A program made the position numbers and the translations under genes. From positions 930,001 to 994,000 of the forward strand of contig NZ_LVWA01000005.1 in NCBI RefSeq assembly GCF_001907195.1: DNA of 64,000 nucleotides, given 5' to 3'. This document shows positions 45,002 through 55,327 of this stretch, in pieces. Under the pieces are notes generated by a model. That model saw nothing but the letters and a program-made list of their open reading frames with translations, was not told the origin of the DNA and made no database searches. Position 1 is the first letter of the stretch. The number at the start of each line of letters is the position of its first letter. This stretch comes from Pontibacter flavimaris (GTDB lineage Bacteria; Bacteroidota; Bacteroidia; Cytophagales; Hymenobacteraceae).

Positions 45002-45949
45002 ATGTTTTATCACGTAAAGGAGTTACAATTTAACGCCCGCGTGTCAAAGCCGGACCCGGCTTTTGCCAGTCTGCTGCTTGAGCAGTTTGGCGGGGCCAAC
45101 GGTGAGCTGAAGGCGGCCATGCAGTACTTTGTGCAGGCCTTTGCCATGCGCCAGCCCCACCCCGACAAGTATGATTTGCTGATGGATATTGCCACAGAAG
45201 AGTTCAGTCACCTGGAGATCGTTGGCGCGACCATACAGATGCTGCTCGGCCCGATCAACGGCGAGTTGAAGAATGCAGCCGAGGAGTCGGAAATCATGCA
45301 GTTGCTCGATGGCAAGGCCAGGAAGGAGGATTTTATCCATAACGCCATGGTGAACCCGCAGTTCTTTGTGCTTAGTGGCGGCGGCCCAACCCTCACCAAC
45401 AGCCAGGGCGTGCCCTGGAACGGCTCTTATGTAGATGCCAACGGCGACCCATCCGTAGACCTGCGCTCTAACATTGCTGCTGAGTCGAGGGCCAAGATCG
45501 TGTATGAATACCTGCTACAGTTCACCAGCGACCCCTACGTAAAGGAGACACTCCGCTTTCTGATGACACGTGAGGTGGCGCATTACCAGATGTTCGAGGC
45601 GGCGCTGGAGACCATTCAGCCCAACTTCCCGCCGGGCGTGCTGCAGGGCGACCCACGCTACAGCAACTCCTACTTTAACATGTCGAGCGGTGGTGATGCC
45701 CGGGGACCCTGGAACGAAGGAAAAAGCCCGAGCCTGGGAGAAACCTGGCAGTATGTGGAGGAGCCGTTCAGTCATGTAGTAGAGACGAACGGTATGGTCG
45801 ATCATGGGCCGCGCGGCACCGACCGTACGGAGGCCTCCGTGGAGAAAATGAACAAGACTTTGAGCGAGGAACGCAGCAAAAAAGTAAAAGCAGCCGTACC
45901 TAGTGGCATGAACCAATGGTGTGAGTACCCTCAGAACGGAATGGCCTAA
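45002..45949 (+). CDS. Manganese catalase
   Basis: 315 aa ferritin-like di-manganese enzyme that disproportionates H2O2. Metal-site residues: LLEQFGGANGELKAAMQYFV (Glu), MDIATEEFSHLEIV (Glu, His), RFLMTREVAHYQMFEAAL (Glu, His). The C-terminal tail wraps the hexamer in known structures. Start at 45002, preceded by a strong AAAGGAGGA ribosome site, unusual in this phylum. The DsbA-like gene follows by 18 bp. Confidence 0.93.
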   Translation: MFYHVKELQFNARVSKPDPAFASLLLEQFGGANGELKAAMQYFVQAFAMRQPHPDKYDLLMDIATEEFSHLEIVGATIQMLLGPINGELKNAAEESEIMQLLDGKARKEDFIHNAMVNPQFFVLSGGGPTLTNSQGVPWNGSYVDANGDPSVDLRSNIAAESRAKIVYEYLLQFTSDPYVKETLRFLMTREVAHYQMFEAALETIQPNFPPGVLQGDPRYSNSYFNMSSGGDARGPWNEGKSPSLGETWQYVEEPFSHVVETNGMVDHGPRGTDRTEASVEKMNKTLSEERSKKVKAAVPSGMNQWCEYPQNGMA

Positions 45950-45967
45950 GGGTAGTAACCGAAGCAG

Positions 45968-46762
45968 ATGATACAAAAAGAAAGCAAACTAAAAGATACA
46001 AAGCAAACTAAAGCTGGGTCGGTGGAGATAGAGGTCTACACCGACCCTCTTTGTTGCTGGAGCTGGGCCCTGGAGCCGCAGTGGCGCCGCCTGCGCTACG
46101 CCTACCAGGGCCGCCTGAAGTGGCGCTACCGCATGGGCGGCCTCATCCCCAATTGGGATTCCTTTAACGACCCGATGCATGCTATCAGCCGGCCGCTGCA
46201 GATGGGGCCGCTGTGGATGGAGGCACGCCATACTTCGGGTATGCCAATCAAAGACAAGGTATGGTTTGATAACCCGCCCGCCTCGTCGTACCCGGCCTGT
46301 ATTGCCGTGAAGGCCGCGGAGCTGCAGTCGCCGGTGGCGGCGGAGACGTACCTGCGCAAAGTGCGCGAGGCGGTGATGCTGCACGGGCAGAACATTGCGG
46401 AGTGGCAGGTGTTGCGGCAGACAGGCAAGGAGCTGGCACAGGAGCACCCTGAAATACTCGATGCAGCAAAGTTTGAGGAGGACCTGAGCGGCCGCGAAGC
46501 CCGTAAGGCCTTTGAGGAGGATCTCCTGCGGGTGCGCCTGCACAACATCAGCCGCTTCCCTACGTTCACGATGCGTCTGGCAGGAGCTACAGCAGGCGTG
46601 ATGATCGTGGGCTACAGACCCTACGAAGCACTGGAAAAAGCCCTGAAACAGGTGGCCCCCGAGCTGGAACCCATCCCGCACACAACCGACGAACTGGAAT
46701 ACCGAAGGTACTGGGGAAGTATAACCAACCGCGAGGTGCAGGAGGCGCTCAGGCAGGGGTGA
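45968..46762 (+). CDS. FrnE-like DsbA family oxidoreductase
   Basis: 264 aa, no signal, so cytosolic. Thioredoxin fold with inserted helical domain. The active-site region DPLCCWSWALEPQWRRL gives C-C-W-S-W, lacking the second Cys of CxxC, which points to glutathione-transferase-like or isomerase use. cis-Pro loop in HNISRFPTFTM. Following manganese catalase, it is probably part of an oxidative-stress unit. Confidence 0.85.
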   Translation: MIQKESKLKDTKQTKAGSVEIEVYTDPLCCWSWALEPQWRRLRYAYQGRLKWRYRMGGLIPNWDSFNDPMHAISRPLQMGPLWMEARHTSGMPIKDKVWFDNPPASSYPACIAVKAAELQSPVAAETYLRKVREAVMLHGQNIAEWQVLRQTGKELAQEHPEILDAAKFEEDLSGREARKAFEEDLLRVRLHNISRFPTFTMRLAGATAGVMIVGYRPYEALEKALKQVAPELEPIPHTTDELEYRRYWGSITNREVQEALRQG

Positions 46763-46894
46763 TGGTTATAAATCCTCCTACTATCATCGAAGTATAATAA
46801 TGCGCTTTTATACTTTGATGCCGGTTTCCTTAAGCAACAGGAGGGAAATGAATTGCTTTTGAAAGTATAAAACTGCTGCTCATACTTTAAAAGC

Positions 46895-46930
46895 AAAGAG
46901 GCGCGATGCAAAAGTGCACCGCGCCTCTTT
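46895..46930. terminator. Bidirectional terminator
   Basis: AAAGAGGCGCG (46895-46905) and CGCGCCTCTTT (46920-46930) are perfect complements; the loop also has TGCA/TGCA pairing. It serves the plus-strand DsbA-like gene and the minus-strand GH97 gene. Confidence 0.8.
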
Positions 46931-46949
46931 ATACTTCAGGTTATACTTC

Positions 46950-49154
<2,205 letters not shown>

Positions 49155-49489
49155 TTAGCTTTGATACGTAATGCTGATAAATTTATACTTTGTGCCGGGC
49201 TCAGCTGCCCTGGCAGGTTAGCCTGTATGTTTATTCTGTTGATGAATCTGTTATTGTAAAGCGCGGGTGTACATGGTGCAATTGCTGTTATAGTAGTAGT
49301 GTTGAGCCACGGGTTTTATCCCTTCGGAGAGATACTTTAATTTTAGAGCTGGCACTGGACGGTGTCTGGCCGGTTGCTCTGCTGTTTTACGTAAGCCTGC
49401 TGGAGTGTTGGGTGGAGTGGGCGTGCCGGCAGGTCTGAACTTAAACCTTTGCCTGCGGGGTTATCAGCCTGAGGTTATACTTTGAAGAG
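49155..49489. other. Gap upstream of GH97
   Basis: 335 bp with TATACTT words and one non-credible ORF (49190-49438). No SusR-like or other operator is recognised. TTATACTTTG at 49476-49485 may act as a promoter for the small ORF at 49490. Confidence 0.4.
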
Positions 49490-49666
49490 ATGACGAAAGA
49501 AGAATTTACTGAGAATTACGCCAATGCCCTGGATGCTATCATCGCCGCCATGGCGGAGGAGCAGGAAATTGACCCGGATAAGTTCTATAGTATGATTTGC
49601 GTGCTGGAGAACCTGCGCTTTTTCAGCCCGGTGCTCTATGCGGCCATCCGCAGCAAGAAAAAGTAA
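49490..49666 (+). CDS. Small hypothetical protein, 58 aa
   Basis: MTKEEFTENYANALDAIIAA, then MAEEQEIDPDKFYSMICVLE and NLRFFSPVLYAAIRSKKK. Helical, acidic at the start and basic at the end. Codon use and amphipathic pattern are credible; the antisense frame at 49475-49690 is much poorer. Family unknown. Confidence 0.5.
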   Translation: MTKEEFTENYANALDAIIAAMAEEQEIDPDKFYSMICVLENLRFFSPVLYAAIRSKKK

Positions 49667-50033
49667 GTATAGCCGGAAAGGAGATACCATCTGCCTATGC
49701 TTTCCGTACGCCGTTCCCGGAAAGGGCAGGCAAAGTATAAACTCGTTTCAACAGCAACCCTTATCAACCCAAACGTGGCTTTTATACTTTGATGCCGCTA
49801 TACTTTTACCCAGCCCTGCTCTAAGGGCGGGGGATGTATGCTGCTGGTGTTGTCGGTACAAAGCCGGTTAAAATACAAGTCTGCCACAGGCCTCACTGGT
49901 TGAACCATCCACTTAAGAAACCCTAAATTTTCCACAGCTCCGCCTCATACTTTAAGAGTGTTTAAAAAAAGCAGGAAAAAGCTAAACAAAGTTTTAAGAT
50001 AGATGTACTACAAACATCACCCTATCTAAAACT
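49667..50033. other. Gap upstream of the TonB-dependent receptor
   Basis: 367 bp without a gene. Several TATACTT/AGTATAA words; an A-rich tract (49965-49985) precedes the receptor start. No clear promoter consensus. Confidence 0.4.
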
Positions 50034-52460
50034 ATGAGGCTCCTCTTTCTACTTGCTTTTATTTTACCTGCCTTTGCCTGGGCGCAAACAGGCATTATCA
50101 CCGGCACCATCCGTGACCGGAACACACAGGAGCCGCTCATCGGGGTGTCCGTGCAACTGGTGGGCACGCAGCAGGGTACCGTGAGCAACGAAAACGGTGC
50201 CTTCCGGCTGGACAATATTCCCGTGGGCAGCTATACGGTGCAGAGCACTTACATCGGGTACCAGCCGCTGAGCAAGTATAACATCAACGTGACAGCCGGC
50301 AATGTGCAGATCCTGAACTTTGAGCTGGCGCCGGCCACCAGCGAGCTGCAGCAGGTGGAAGTGGTGGCCAACCGCAGGCAAAGCGCCGCCGTGGCCGATC
50401 TGATCACGCCCCTGTCGGTGCAGAGTTTGAGCAGCGAGGAGATCCGCAGCAACCCTGGGGGCAATTTTGATATATCCAAAGTGGTGCAGGTGCTGCCCGG
50501 CGTGGCGACCAACGGCACCAGCGGCGGCCGTAACGACCTAATCATACGGGGCGGAGCGCCCAGCGAAAACGTGTACTACCTCGACGGCATCGAGATTCCG
50601 CTCATCAACCATTTTACCACACAAGGCAGCGCCGGCGGGGCCACAGGTATCCTAAACGTTTCGTTTATCGAGGACCTGAAAGTGAGCTCCTCCGCCTTTG
50701 ATGCGCGCTATGATAATGCGCTTTCCTCGGTGTTTGAGTTCCGGCAGCGCTACGGCAACCCCGAGCGTTTTTCGGGCAACGTGCGCCTGAGCGGCTCGGA
50801 GTTTGCCACCACGCTGGAAGGACCGATAGGGGAGAAGACAACCTACCTGGTTTCGGCGAGGCGCTCTTACCTGCAGTTCCTCTTCAAGCTCCTCGACCTG
50901 CCCATCCGCCCGAACTATTGGGATTTTCAGTACAAGGTAGATCATAAGATCGACGAGAAAACCTCCCTTTCCTTTATCGGAGTGGGGGCCATTGATGAGT
51001 TCTCGTTTGGTGTTCCGCGCGAAAGCACCCCCGAAAGCGAGTACATCCTGCGCTCGATCCCTTATAATAACCAGTGGAACTATACGACCGGCGTGGCCGT
51101 GAAAAGGCTGGTGAGCGATGGCTACGTAAACCTGGCCCTGAGCCGCAACGCGTTCAACATCGACCTGGAGAAAACGGAGGCAGCCGAAACGGAAGGGGAG
51201 CAGCGGCTAACCTTGAAATCAACCTCGCGGGAAACGGAGAACAAGCTGCGCCTGGACGTGAACAAGTATAAAAACGGCCTGAAGTATGCTTATGGCGTGT
51301 CGGGGCAGTATGTGCAGTTCACGAATGATATCTTCAGTTTGGTGCGAAATGAGGTGCGCGATGAGGCAGGCAACCTGGTGCAGCCCGGCATTACGGTCAA
51401 TTACGATGGCAAGCTGGACTTTTTCCGCTATGGCGCCTTCGGTCAGGTTTCCCGATCGGTGCTGGATAATAAACTGGGCCTGAGCCTCGGCCTCCGCACC
51501 GACATGAACTCCTTTACCGAAGAAGGCCGCAACCCCTTCAAAACGCTGTCGCCGCGCCTGGCTGTTTCCTACCTGTTATCTGATAAATGGACCCTGAATG
51601 CCTCTTCCGGCATCTACTACAAACTGCCTACCTATACCGTGCTGGGCTACCAGGAAGATGGCGCTTACCTGAACAAGAAGGCTGATTATATCCGTACCAT
51701 ACATTACGTGCTGGGCACCGAGTTTTTGCCGCGGCAGGATCTGCGCTTTACCCTGGAGGCGTTCTACAAAGACTATGGAAATTACCCGGTATCGCTGCGC
51801 GATGGTATCTCGCTTGCTAACCAGGGAGGGGACTTTGGTTCTATCGGCAACGAGGTAGTGCGCACATCCGGCAAGGGAAGAGCCTATGGTGCAGAGTTTT
51901 ACCTTCAAAAGAAGCTGACCGGGACGGTCTTCTCGGTGCTGTCCTATACCTATGTGGTGAGTGAGTTTGCCGGAAGCGATGGCCGCTACGTGTCCAGTGC
52001 CTGGGACTACCGGCACCTGGTTTCGGGATTGCTGGGCAAGAAGCTGCCGCGCAACTGGGAGTTTGGCCTGAAGTACCGCTATGCCGGCGGGGCACCGTCC
52101 ACCCCTTTCGATCTGGAGGCCTCTCAGCTCAACTATGCCTCGCTGGGCGTGGGTATCCTGGATTACACCAGGCTGAACACGGACCGGCTGCAGCCATTCA
52201 GCCAGCTTGACGTAAGAATCGACAAGAAGTGGAACTTCAACCGGGTGACGCTGGACCTGTTCCTGGATGTGGCCAACGTGCTGGCCAGCAACACGCCCGG
52301 CTTCGATCGTTATACTTTCCAGCGGAATGAAGACAATACCGGCTTTGCCACCACCGATGGCGGCACACTGCGCAACGACGGCAGCAATGCCATCCCGGTT
52401 ATCCTGGAGAATAATGATGGCAACCTGGTGCCCACGCTTGGCTTTATCGTAGAATTTTAA
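50034..52460 (+). CDS. TonB-dependent outer-membrane receptor with carboxypeptidase-like N-domain
   Basis: 808 aa. Signal peptide (MRLLFLLAFILPAFAWAQ). CarboxypepD_reg-like domain (GTIRDRNTQEPLIGVSVQLV... IGYQPL, residues ~20-105). Plug domain (VVQVLPGVATNGTSG, DLIIRGGAPSENVYYLDGIE). 22-strand barrel to a terminal aromatic (GFIVEF). Imports a bulky substrate across the outer membrane using TonB. There is no SusD partner, which argues against a classical polysaccharide locus. Confidence 0.93.
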   Translation: MRLLFLLAFILPAFAWAQTGIITGTIRDRNTQEPLIGVSVQLVGTQQGTVSNENGAFRLDNIPVGSYTVQSTYIGYQPLSKYNINVTAGNVQILNFELAPATSELQQVEVVANRRQSAAVADLITPLSVQSLSSEEIRSNPGGNFDISKVVQVLPGVATNGTSGGRNDLIIRGGAPSENVYYLDGIEIPLINHFTTQGSAGGATGILNVSFIEDLKVSSSAFDARYDNALSSVFEFRQRYGNPERFSGNVRLSGSEFATTLEGPIGEKTTYLVSARRSYLQFLFKLLDLPIRPNYWDFQYKVDHKIDEKTSLSFIGVGAIDEFSFGVPRESTPESEYILRSIPYNNQWNYTTGVAVKRLVSDGYVNLALSRNAFNIDLEKTEAAETEGEQRLTLKSTSRETENKLRLDVNKYKNGLKYAYGVSGQYVQFTNDIFSLVRNEVRDEAGNLVQPGITVNYDGKLDFFRYGAFGQVSRSVLDNKLGLSLGLRTDMNSFTEEGRNPFKTLSPRLAVSYLLSDKWTLNASSGIYYKLPTYTVLGYQEDGAYLNKKADYIRTIHYVLGTEFLPRQDLRFTLEAFYKDYGNYPVSLRDGISLANQGGDFGSIGNEVVRTSGKGRAYGAEFYLQKKLTGTVFSVLSYTYVVSEFAGSDGRYVSSAWDYRHLVSGLLGKKLPRNWEFGLKYRYAGGAPSTPFDLEASQLNYASLGVGILDYTRLNTDRLQPFSQLDVRIDKKWNFNRVTLDLFLDVANVLASNTPGFDRYTFQRNEDNTGFATTDGGTLRNDGSNAIPVILENNDGNLVPTLGFIVEF

Positions 52461-52499
52461 GGCAGCACGTATACCTGGTGGGACAGACTCCTTCGAACT

Positions 52500-53312
52500 A
52501 TGAGTAAGATAAAAGCCTTAGCCATCCTGAACGCCGTGTTCTTCCTGGTGCACTTGGTGCCTTCGCAGCTGACCCAACTGAAGCTGCTGAGCGGCCAGTC
52601 CATTGGCGATGTATCGGACAAATACCCCACGCTTTTTACTCCGGCAGGTATCACGTTCTCCATCTGGGGCCTCATTTACCTGGCGCTGATCGTCTTCTGC
52701 ATTTACCACTTGCTAAAGGCGTTTAATGCGGATGCAACACACGAGGCGAACCGGGATGTGCAGCGGCTGGGCTACCTGTTTATAGGTAACAACCTGGCCA
52801 CCGGCGCCTGGACCATCGCCTGGGTACACGAGCTGCTGGTGCTGTCGGTGGCACTGATGCTCATGCAACTCCTCACGCTGCTGGCCATGCAACTAAGGTT
52901 GGGCATCTTTGATCCGGCACGCTCCGCTGCCTCCAGGTGGTTCACGCAGGTTCCGCTCAGTCTATACTTTGGCTGGATCTGTATTGCCACCATCGCCAAC
53001 GTCAGTGCCGTGCTGGTGGGTGTGGGCTGGGATGGGTTCGGGCTTTCTCCCGAATTCTGGACGGTCGTGATGCTGGTGGTGGCTACGCTACTGACACTGT
53101 TTGTGGTGCTAACGCGGCATAACCCATTTGTCGGGCTCGTTACCCTCTGGGCATTTTACGGCATTATACTAAAGCAGCGGGAGCAGTATCCTGGCTCTTA
53201 CCCCGAGATCATTACAACAACCTGGATCGGAATGGCGCTGGTTGCGGCTGCCGTGCTGGTTATACTTTACAGAAATTCACTAGCAGCGAAAGCGGCCGTA
53301 ACGGAAGTATAA
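52500..53312 (+). CDS. TspO/MBR-like tryptophan-rich membrane protein
   Basis: 270 aa with about seven to eight helices. TPAGITFSIWGLIYLALI and LSLYFGWICIATIANVSAVL resemble TspO/translocator-protein motifs. It is longer than classical TspO (~160 aa), as in the extended bacterial and plant relatives. Follows the receptor gene by 40 bp, so may be co-transcribed. Ligand (porphyrin-like in known TspO) uncertain. Confidence 0.8.
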   Translation: MSKIKALAILNAVFFLVHLVPSQLTQLKLLSGQSIGDVSDKYPTLFTPAGITFSIWGLIYLALIVFCIYHLLKAFNADATHEANRDVQRLGYLFIGNNLATGAWTIAWVHELLVLSVALMLMQLLTLLAMQLRLGIFDPARSAASRWFTQVPLSLYFGWICIATIANVSAVLVGVGWDGFGLSPEFWTVVMLVVATLLTLFVVLTRHNPFVGLVTLWAFYGIILKQREQYPGSYPEIITTTWIGMALVAAAVLVILYRNSLAAKAAVTEV

Positions 53313-53385
53313 AGTATTAATTCCGGTCAGGAAGAACTCCCTGATCCATACTTTACAGCTTAATCAATCCGGTTATCCAACCGTG

Positions 53386-54627
53386 TCAGTTTTTCCTGGA
53401 GCTGGCGACAATGATCTGGTTTTCATCTTCCTTGCCACCGTTTTGCTCGGGGTATAGGAAGTGCTCGATCTCCTTCAGGTGCCTGAAGCTGCCGTTGGGC
53501 ACATTGCTCAGTATGATCAGGGCGCTGTGGTCTTTGGGGTTCCGGAGCAGATAAGTGGCGTAGCCGTGCCAAAGCCCGCCGTGGTACACCACCGTGTCGC
53601 CGTTGCTGACCTCTTTGATGCGCCAGCCGAACCCATAATCCTCATCCTTTTTCCGCTCCTGGCGCGTGCCGGTAAAGGCCAGCTCCAGGGTTTCGTGCTT
53701 CACCAGCTTTTCGGTGTACAGGGCCTGGTCCCACTTATACAGATCCTCCACGGTAGAGTACATGCCTTTGTCGCCCAGCACGGTGTCCAGGTAATCCGGC
53801 CATCGCTTCCGCCTGCCGCCGGTGTGGCCGGTGGCTACCTTCTCCGTCTGCGCCACCAGGCTGTCGCTGTAGGTGAAGGTGTTTGTCATCTGCAGGGGGG
53901 CAAAGATTTTCTTCTGCAGGAACGAAGCAAAAGGCATCCCGGAGGCTTTCTCCACGATGGAGGCCAGCAAGAAATAACCCGTATTGCTGTAATCGAAGCG
54001 CCTGTCTGGCTGGAAGTATACAGGCGGCTTGTGGGTTGCCATCAGGTCCAGCACATCGTCGTTGGTGATCGGCACTTTCCGGTCGGGCCAGAGTTCATCG
54101 CTGAAATAAGTATAGTTCGATAGCCCCGAGCGGTGCGAGAGTAGCTGCCGGATGGTAATGCCGCTGTAGGGGAAATCGGGGATGTACTGCTGCACGCTGT
54201 CGTCATACTGCAGTTTGCCCTGTTCCTGCAACATCATTACGGCCATGGCCGTGAACTGCTTCGACACCGAGGCCAGCTGAAAAGCCGTCTGCGTATGCAG
54301 GGAGTCCCGGCGCTGAAAGTCGGCATAGCCAAAAGCACCCGTGTATACCACCTCGTCATACTTGGTCACCAGCACCGTGCCGTTAAATCCGTTGCGCTTA
54401 TGGAGGTGGGTGAAGATGGAGTCGAGGTGGCGGCCCAACTGGCGGGCACTGTCTGCTGTAAAGTAGGCCGGAACCGGAACGCGCAGCCTGCCATGTTCCT
54501 CCACCTCCTTTACCTTCTTCTCTCCCAACTTATCCTGCCTTGCCTCCTGGCAGGAAAAGAGGAACACACAGCAGAGCAACACGATACCGCACCGCAGCAA
54601 GAGCAATTGTACTTTTAGAAAGGCCAT
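53386..54627 (-). CDS. Serine hydrolase of the class C beta-lactamase / penicillin-binding fold, lipoprotein
   Basis: 413 aa. Lipoprotein-like signal ending CVFLFSC. Catalytic SxxK in FQLASVSKQFTAMAVMM, YxN in RFDYSNTGYFLLASI, and the third motif HGG in VVYHGGLWHGYATYL. Family includes D-amino-acid peptidases and esterases as well as beta-lactamases; sequence alone does not show antibiotic resistance. Start at 54627 (MAFLKVQLL) for the signal. Confidence 0.9.
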   Translation of the reverse strand: MAFLKVQLLLLRCGIVLLCCVFLFSCQEARQDKLGEKKVKEVEEHGRLRVPVPAYFTADSARQLGRHLDSIFTHLHKRNGFNGTVLVTKYDEVVYTGAFGYADFQRRDSLHTQTAFQLASVSKQFTAMAVMMLQEQGKLQYDDSVQQYIPDFPYSGITIRQLLSHRSGLSNYTYFSDELWPDRKVPITNDDVLDLMATHKPPVYFQPDRRFDYSNTGYFLLASIVEKASGMPFASFLQKKIFAPLQMTNTFTYSDSLVAQTEKVATGHTGGRRKRWPDYLDTVLGDKGMYSTVEDLYKWDQALYTEKLVKHETLELAFTGTRQERKKDEDYGFGWRIKEVSNGDTVVYHGGLWHGYATYLLRNPKDHSALIILSNVPNGSFRHLKEIEHFLYPEQNGGKEDENQIIVASSRKN

Positions 54628-54904
54628 ACCTGAAAATACCAACAAGAGATTCCGACTTAAATATAAGGCTTCAACTAAAGCAGGGCACGAATAATTGCAC
54701 GCAGACCAGCATTTCAGGAAAAGATGAAAACCAGGGGAGATATCATACAATTAGGCACAGGCAGAAAATGCTGTCCTGGTTGGGAGTGGCAGCCAATTTT
54801 TAACTGGCTTTATACTTTATACTTCTACACAAAGCTATAAAGTATAAAGCGATTGCCGGTGGAGTGGCCAAGCTTGCACATGGACAAATAAACTGCGAAT
54901 GAAT

Positions 54905-54934
54905 TTGATAGCTTGGAATATTATGATACATTGC
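54905..54934 (+). promoter_or_regulatory. Candidate promoter for the tyrA leader
   Basis: TTG (54905-54907), a 19-nt spacer, then TACATTGC (54927-54934), close to the TTG-N19-TAnnTTTG consensus with two bases off in the -7 box. It would start RNA about 5 nt before the first leader ORF, which is short, so a more upstream promoter is possible. Confidence 0.3.
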
Positions 54935-54942
54935 CTGCAGAA

Positions 54943-55008
54943 ATGAGAACAGCATACAAGCATACAGTATACGCCAGCTATTATACCTTATGTCATAAGG
55001 GCGGCTAA
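54943..55008 (+). CDS. Tyrosine-containing leader peptide 1 of the tyrA attenuator
   Basis: 21 codons: begins MRTAYKHTVYASYYTL and ends CHKGG-stop. Four tyrosines (codons 5, 10, 13, 14), including a Tyr-Tyr pair at 54979-54984, in an ORF otherwise without features. The stop overlaps the segment GGGCGGCT (54999-55006) that can compete for the downstream terminator. Ribosomes stalled at the Tyr pair would leave that segment free. I infer a sensor of charged tRNA-Tyr. Confidence 0.65.
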   Translation: MRTAYKHTVYASYYTLCHKGG

Positions 55009-55062
55009 CCTGTGTGCTGAAAAATACACCCATGACGAGCCTCCCGAAGGGAGGCTTTTTTT
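54999..55062 (+). promoter_or_regulatory. Attenuator 1 (antiterminator arm plus intrinsic terminator)
   Basis: Terminator: AGCCTCCC (55038-55045), loop GAA, GGGAGGCT (55049-55056), then T7 (55056-55062). Antiterminator: GGGCGGCT (54999-55006), at the end of the leader ORF, matches the terminator's 3' arm at 7 of 8 positions. It can therefore pair with AGCCTCCC instead. This is the standard layout of ribosome-mediated attenuation. Confidence 0.7.
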
Positions 55063-55072
55063 ATGTAACCTG

Positions 55073-55156
55073 ATGAAGCTTAACCTGGCCCCGTATTTCC
55101 CTTTTTATTATTACTACTTCTATCTCAGGAAGGAGCAGGGGCATCTATGGCAATAA
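55073..55156 (+). CDS. Tyr/Phe-rich leader peptide 2 of the tyrA attenuator
   Basis: 27 codons: MKLNLAP followed by YFPFYYYYFYL, then RKEQGHLWQ-stop. Ten codons of an eleven-residue stretch except one Pro and one Leu are Tyr or Phe (six Tyr, three Phe), far beyond chance for noncoding DNA. It starts 11 nt after terminator 1 and is followed by terminator 2, upstream of prephenate dehydrogenase, the committed tyrosine-branch enzyme. Comparable in design to the proteobacterial pheA/trp leaders (established knowledge). Confidence 0.85.
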   Translation: MKLNLAPYFPFYYYYFYLRKEQGHLWQ

Positions 55157-55208
55157 AAAGCAAGTATATGACATAGGAAGAGTCCCCGGCCGGCGGACTC
55201 TTTTTTTA
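55138..55208 (+). promoter_or_regulatory. Attenuator 2 (antiterminator arm plus intrinsic terminator)
   Basis: Terminator: AAGAGTCC (55178-55185) pairs with GGACTCTT (55195-55202), then T-run to 55207. A candidate antiterminator GGGGCATCT (55138-55146), inside the last third of the leader ORF, can pair with AGAGTCCCC (55179-55187) as GGGG plus TCT around a 2x2 internal loop. A ribosome stalled on the Tyr run (55106-55123) leaves it free; a ribosome at the stop codon covers it. Confidence 0.7.
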
Positions 55209-55327
55209 TGTAGCAAAGGGCCTGCGGAAGTATAAAGCCGCCGCTAAAGTATAAAAGTCTGCCGTAACCAGGCGCTACAAAGTATAACATTGAATCGATC
55301 ATCATAGAACATCAAACTACGGGAAAC

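Noticed and set aside
49190-49438. 82-codon plus-strand ORF upstream of GH97
   Set aside because: No domain, poor composition, and no conserved-looking start; treated as chance.
53386-54627. Antibiotic-resistance beta-lactamase
   Set aside because: The SxxK/YxN/HGG motifs are shared by many peptidases and esterases; nothing specific to a clinical class C enzyme is seen.
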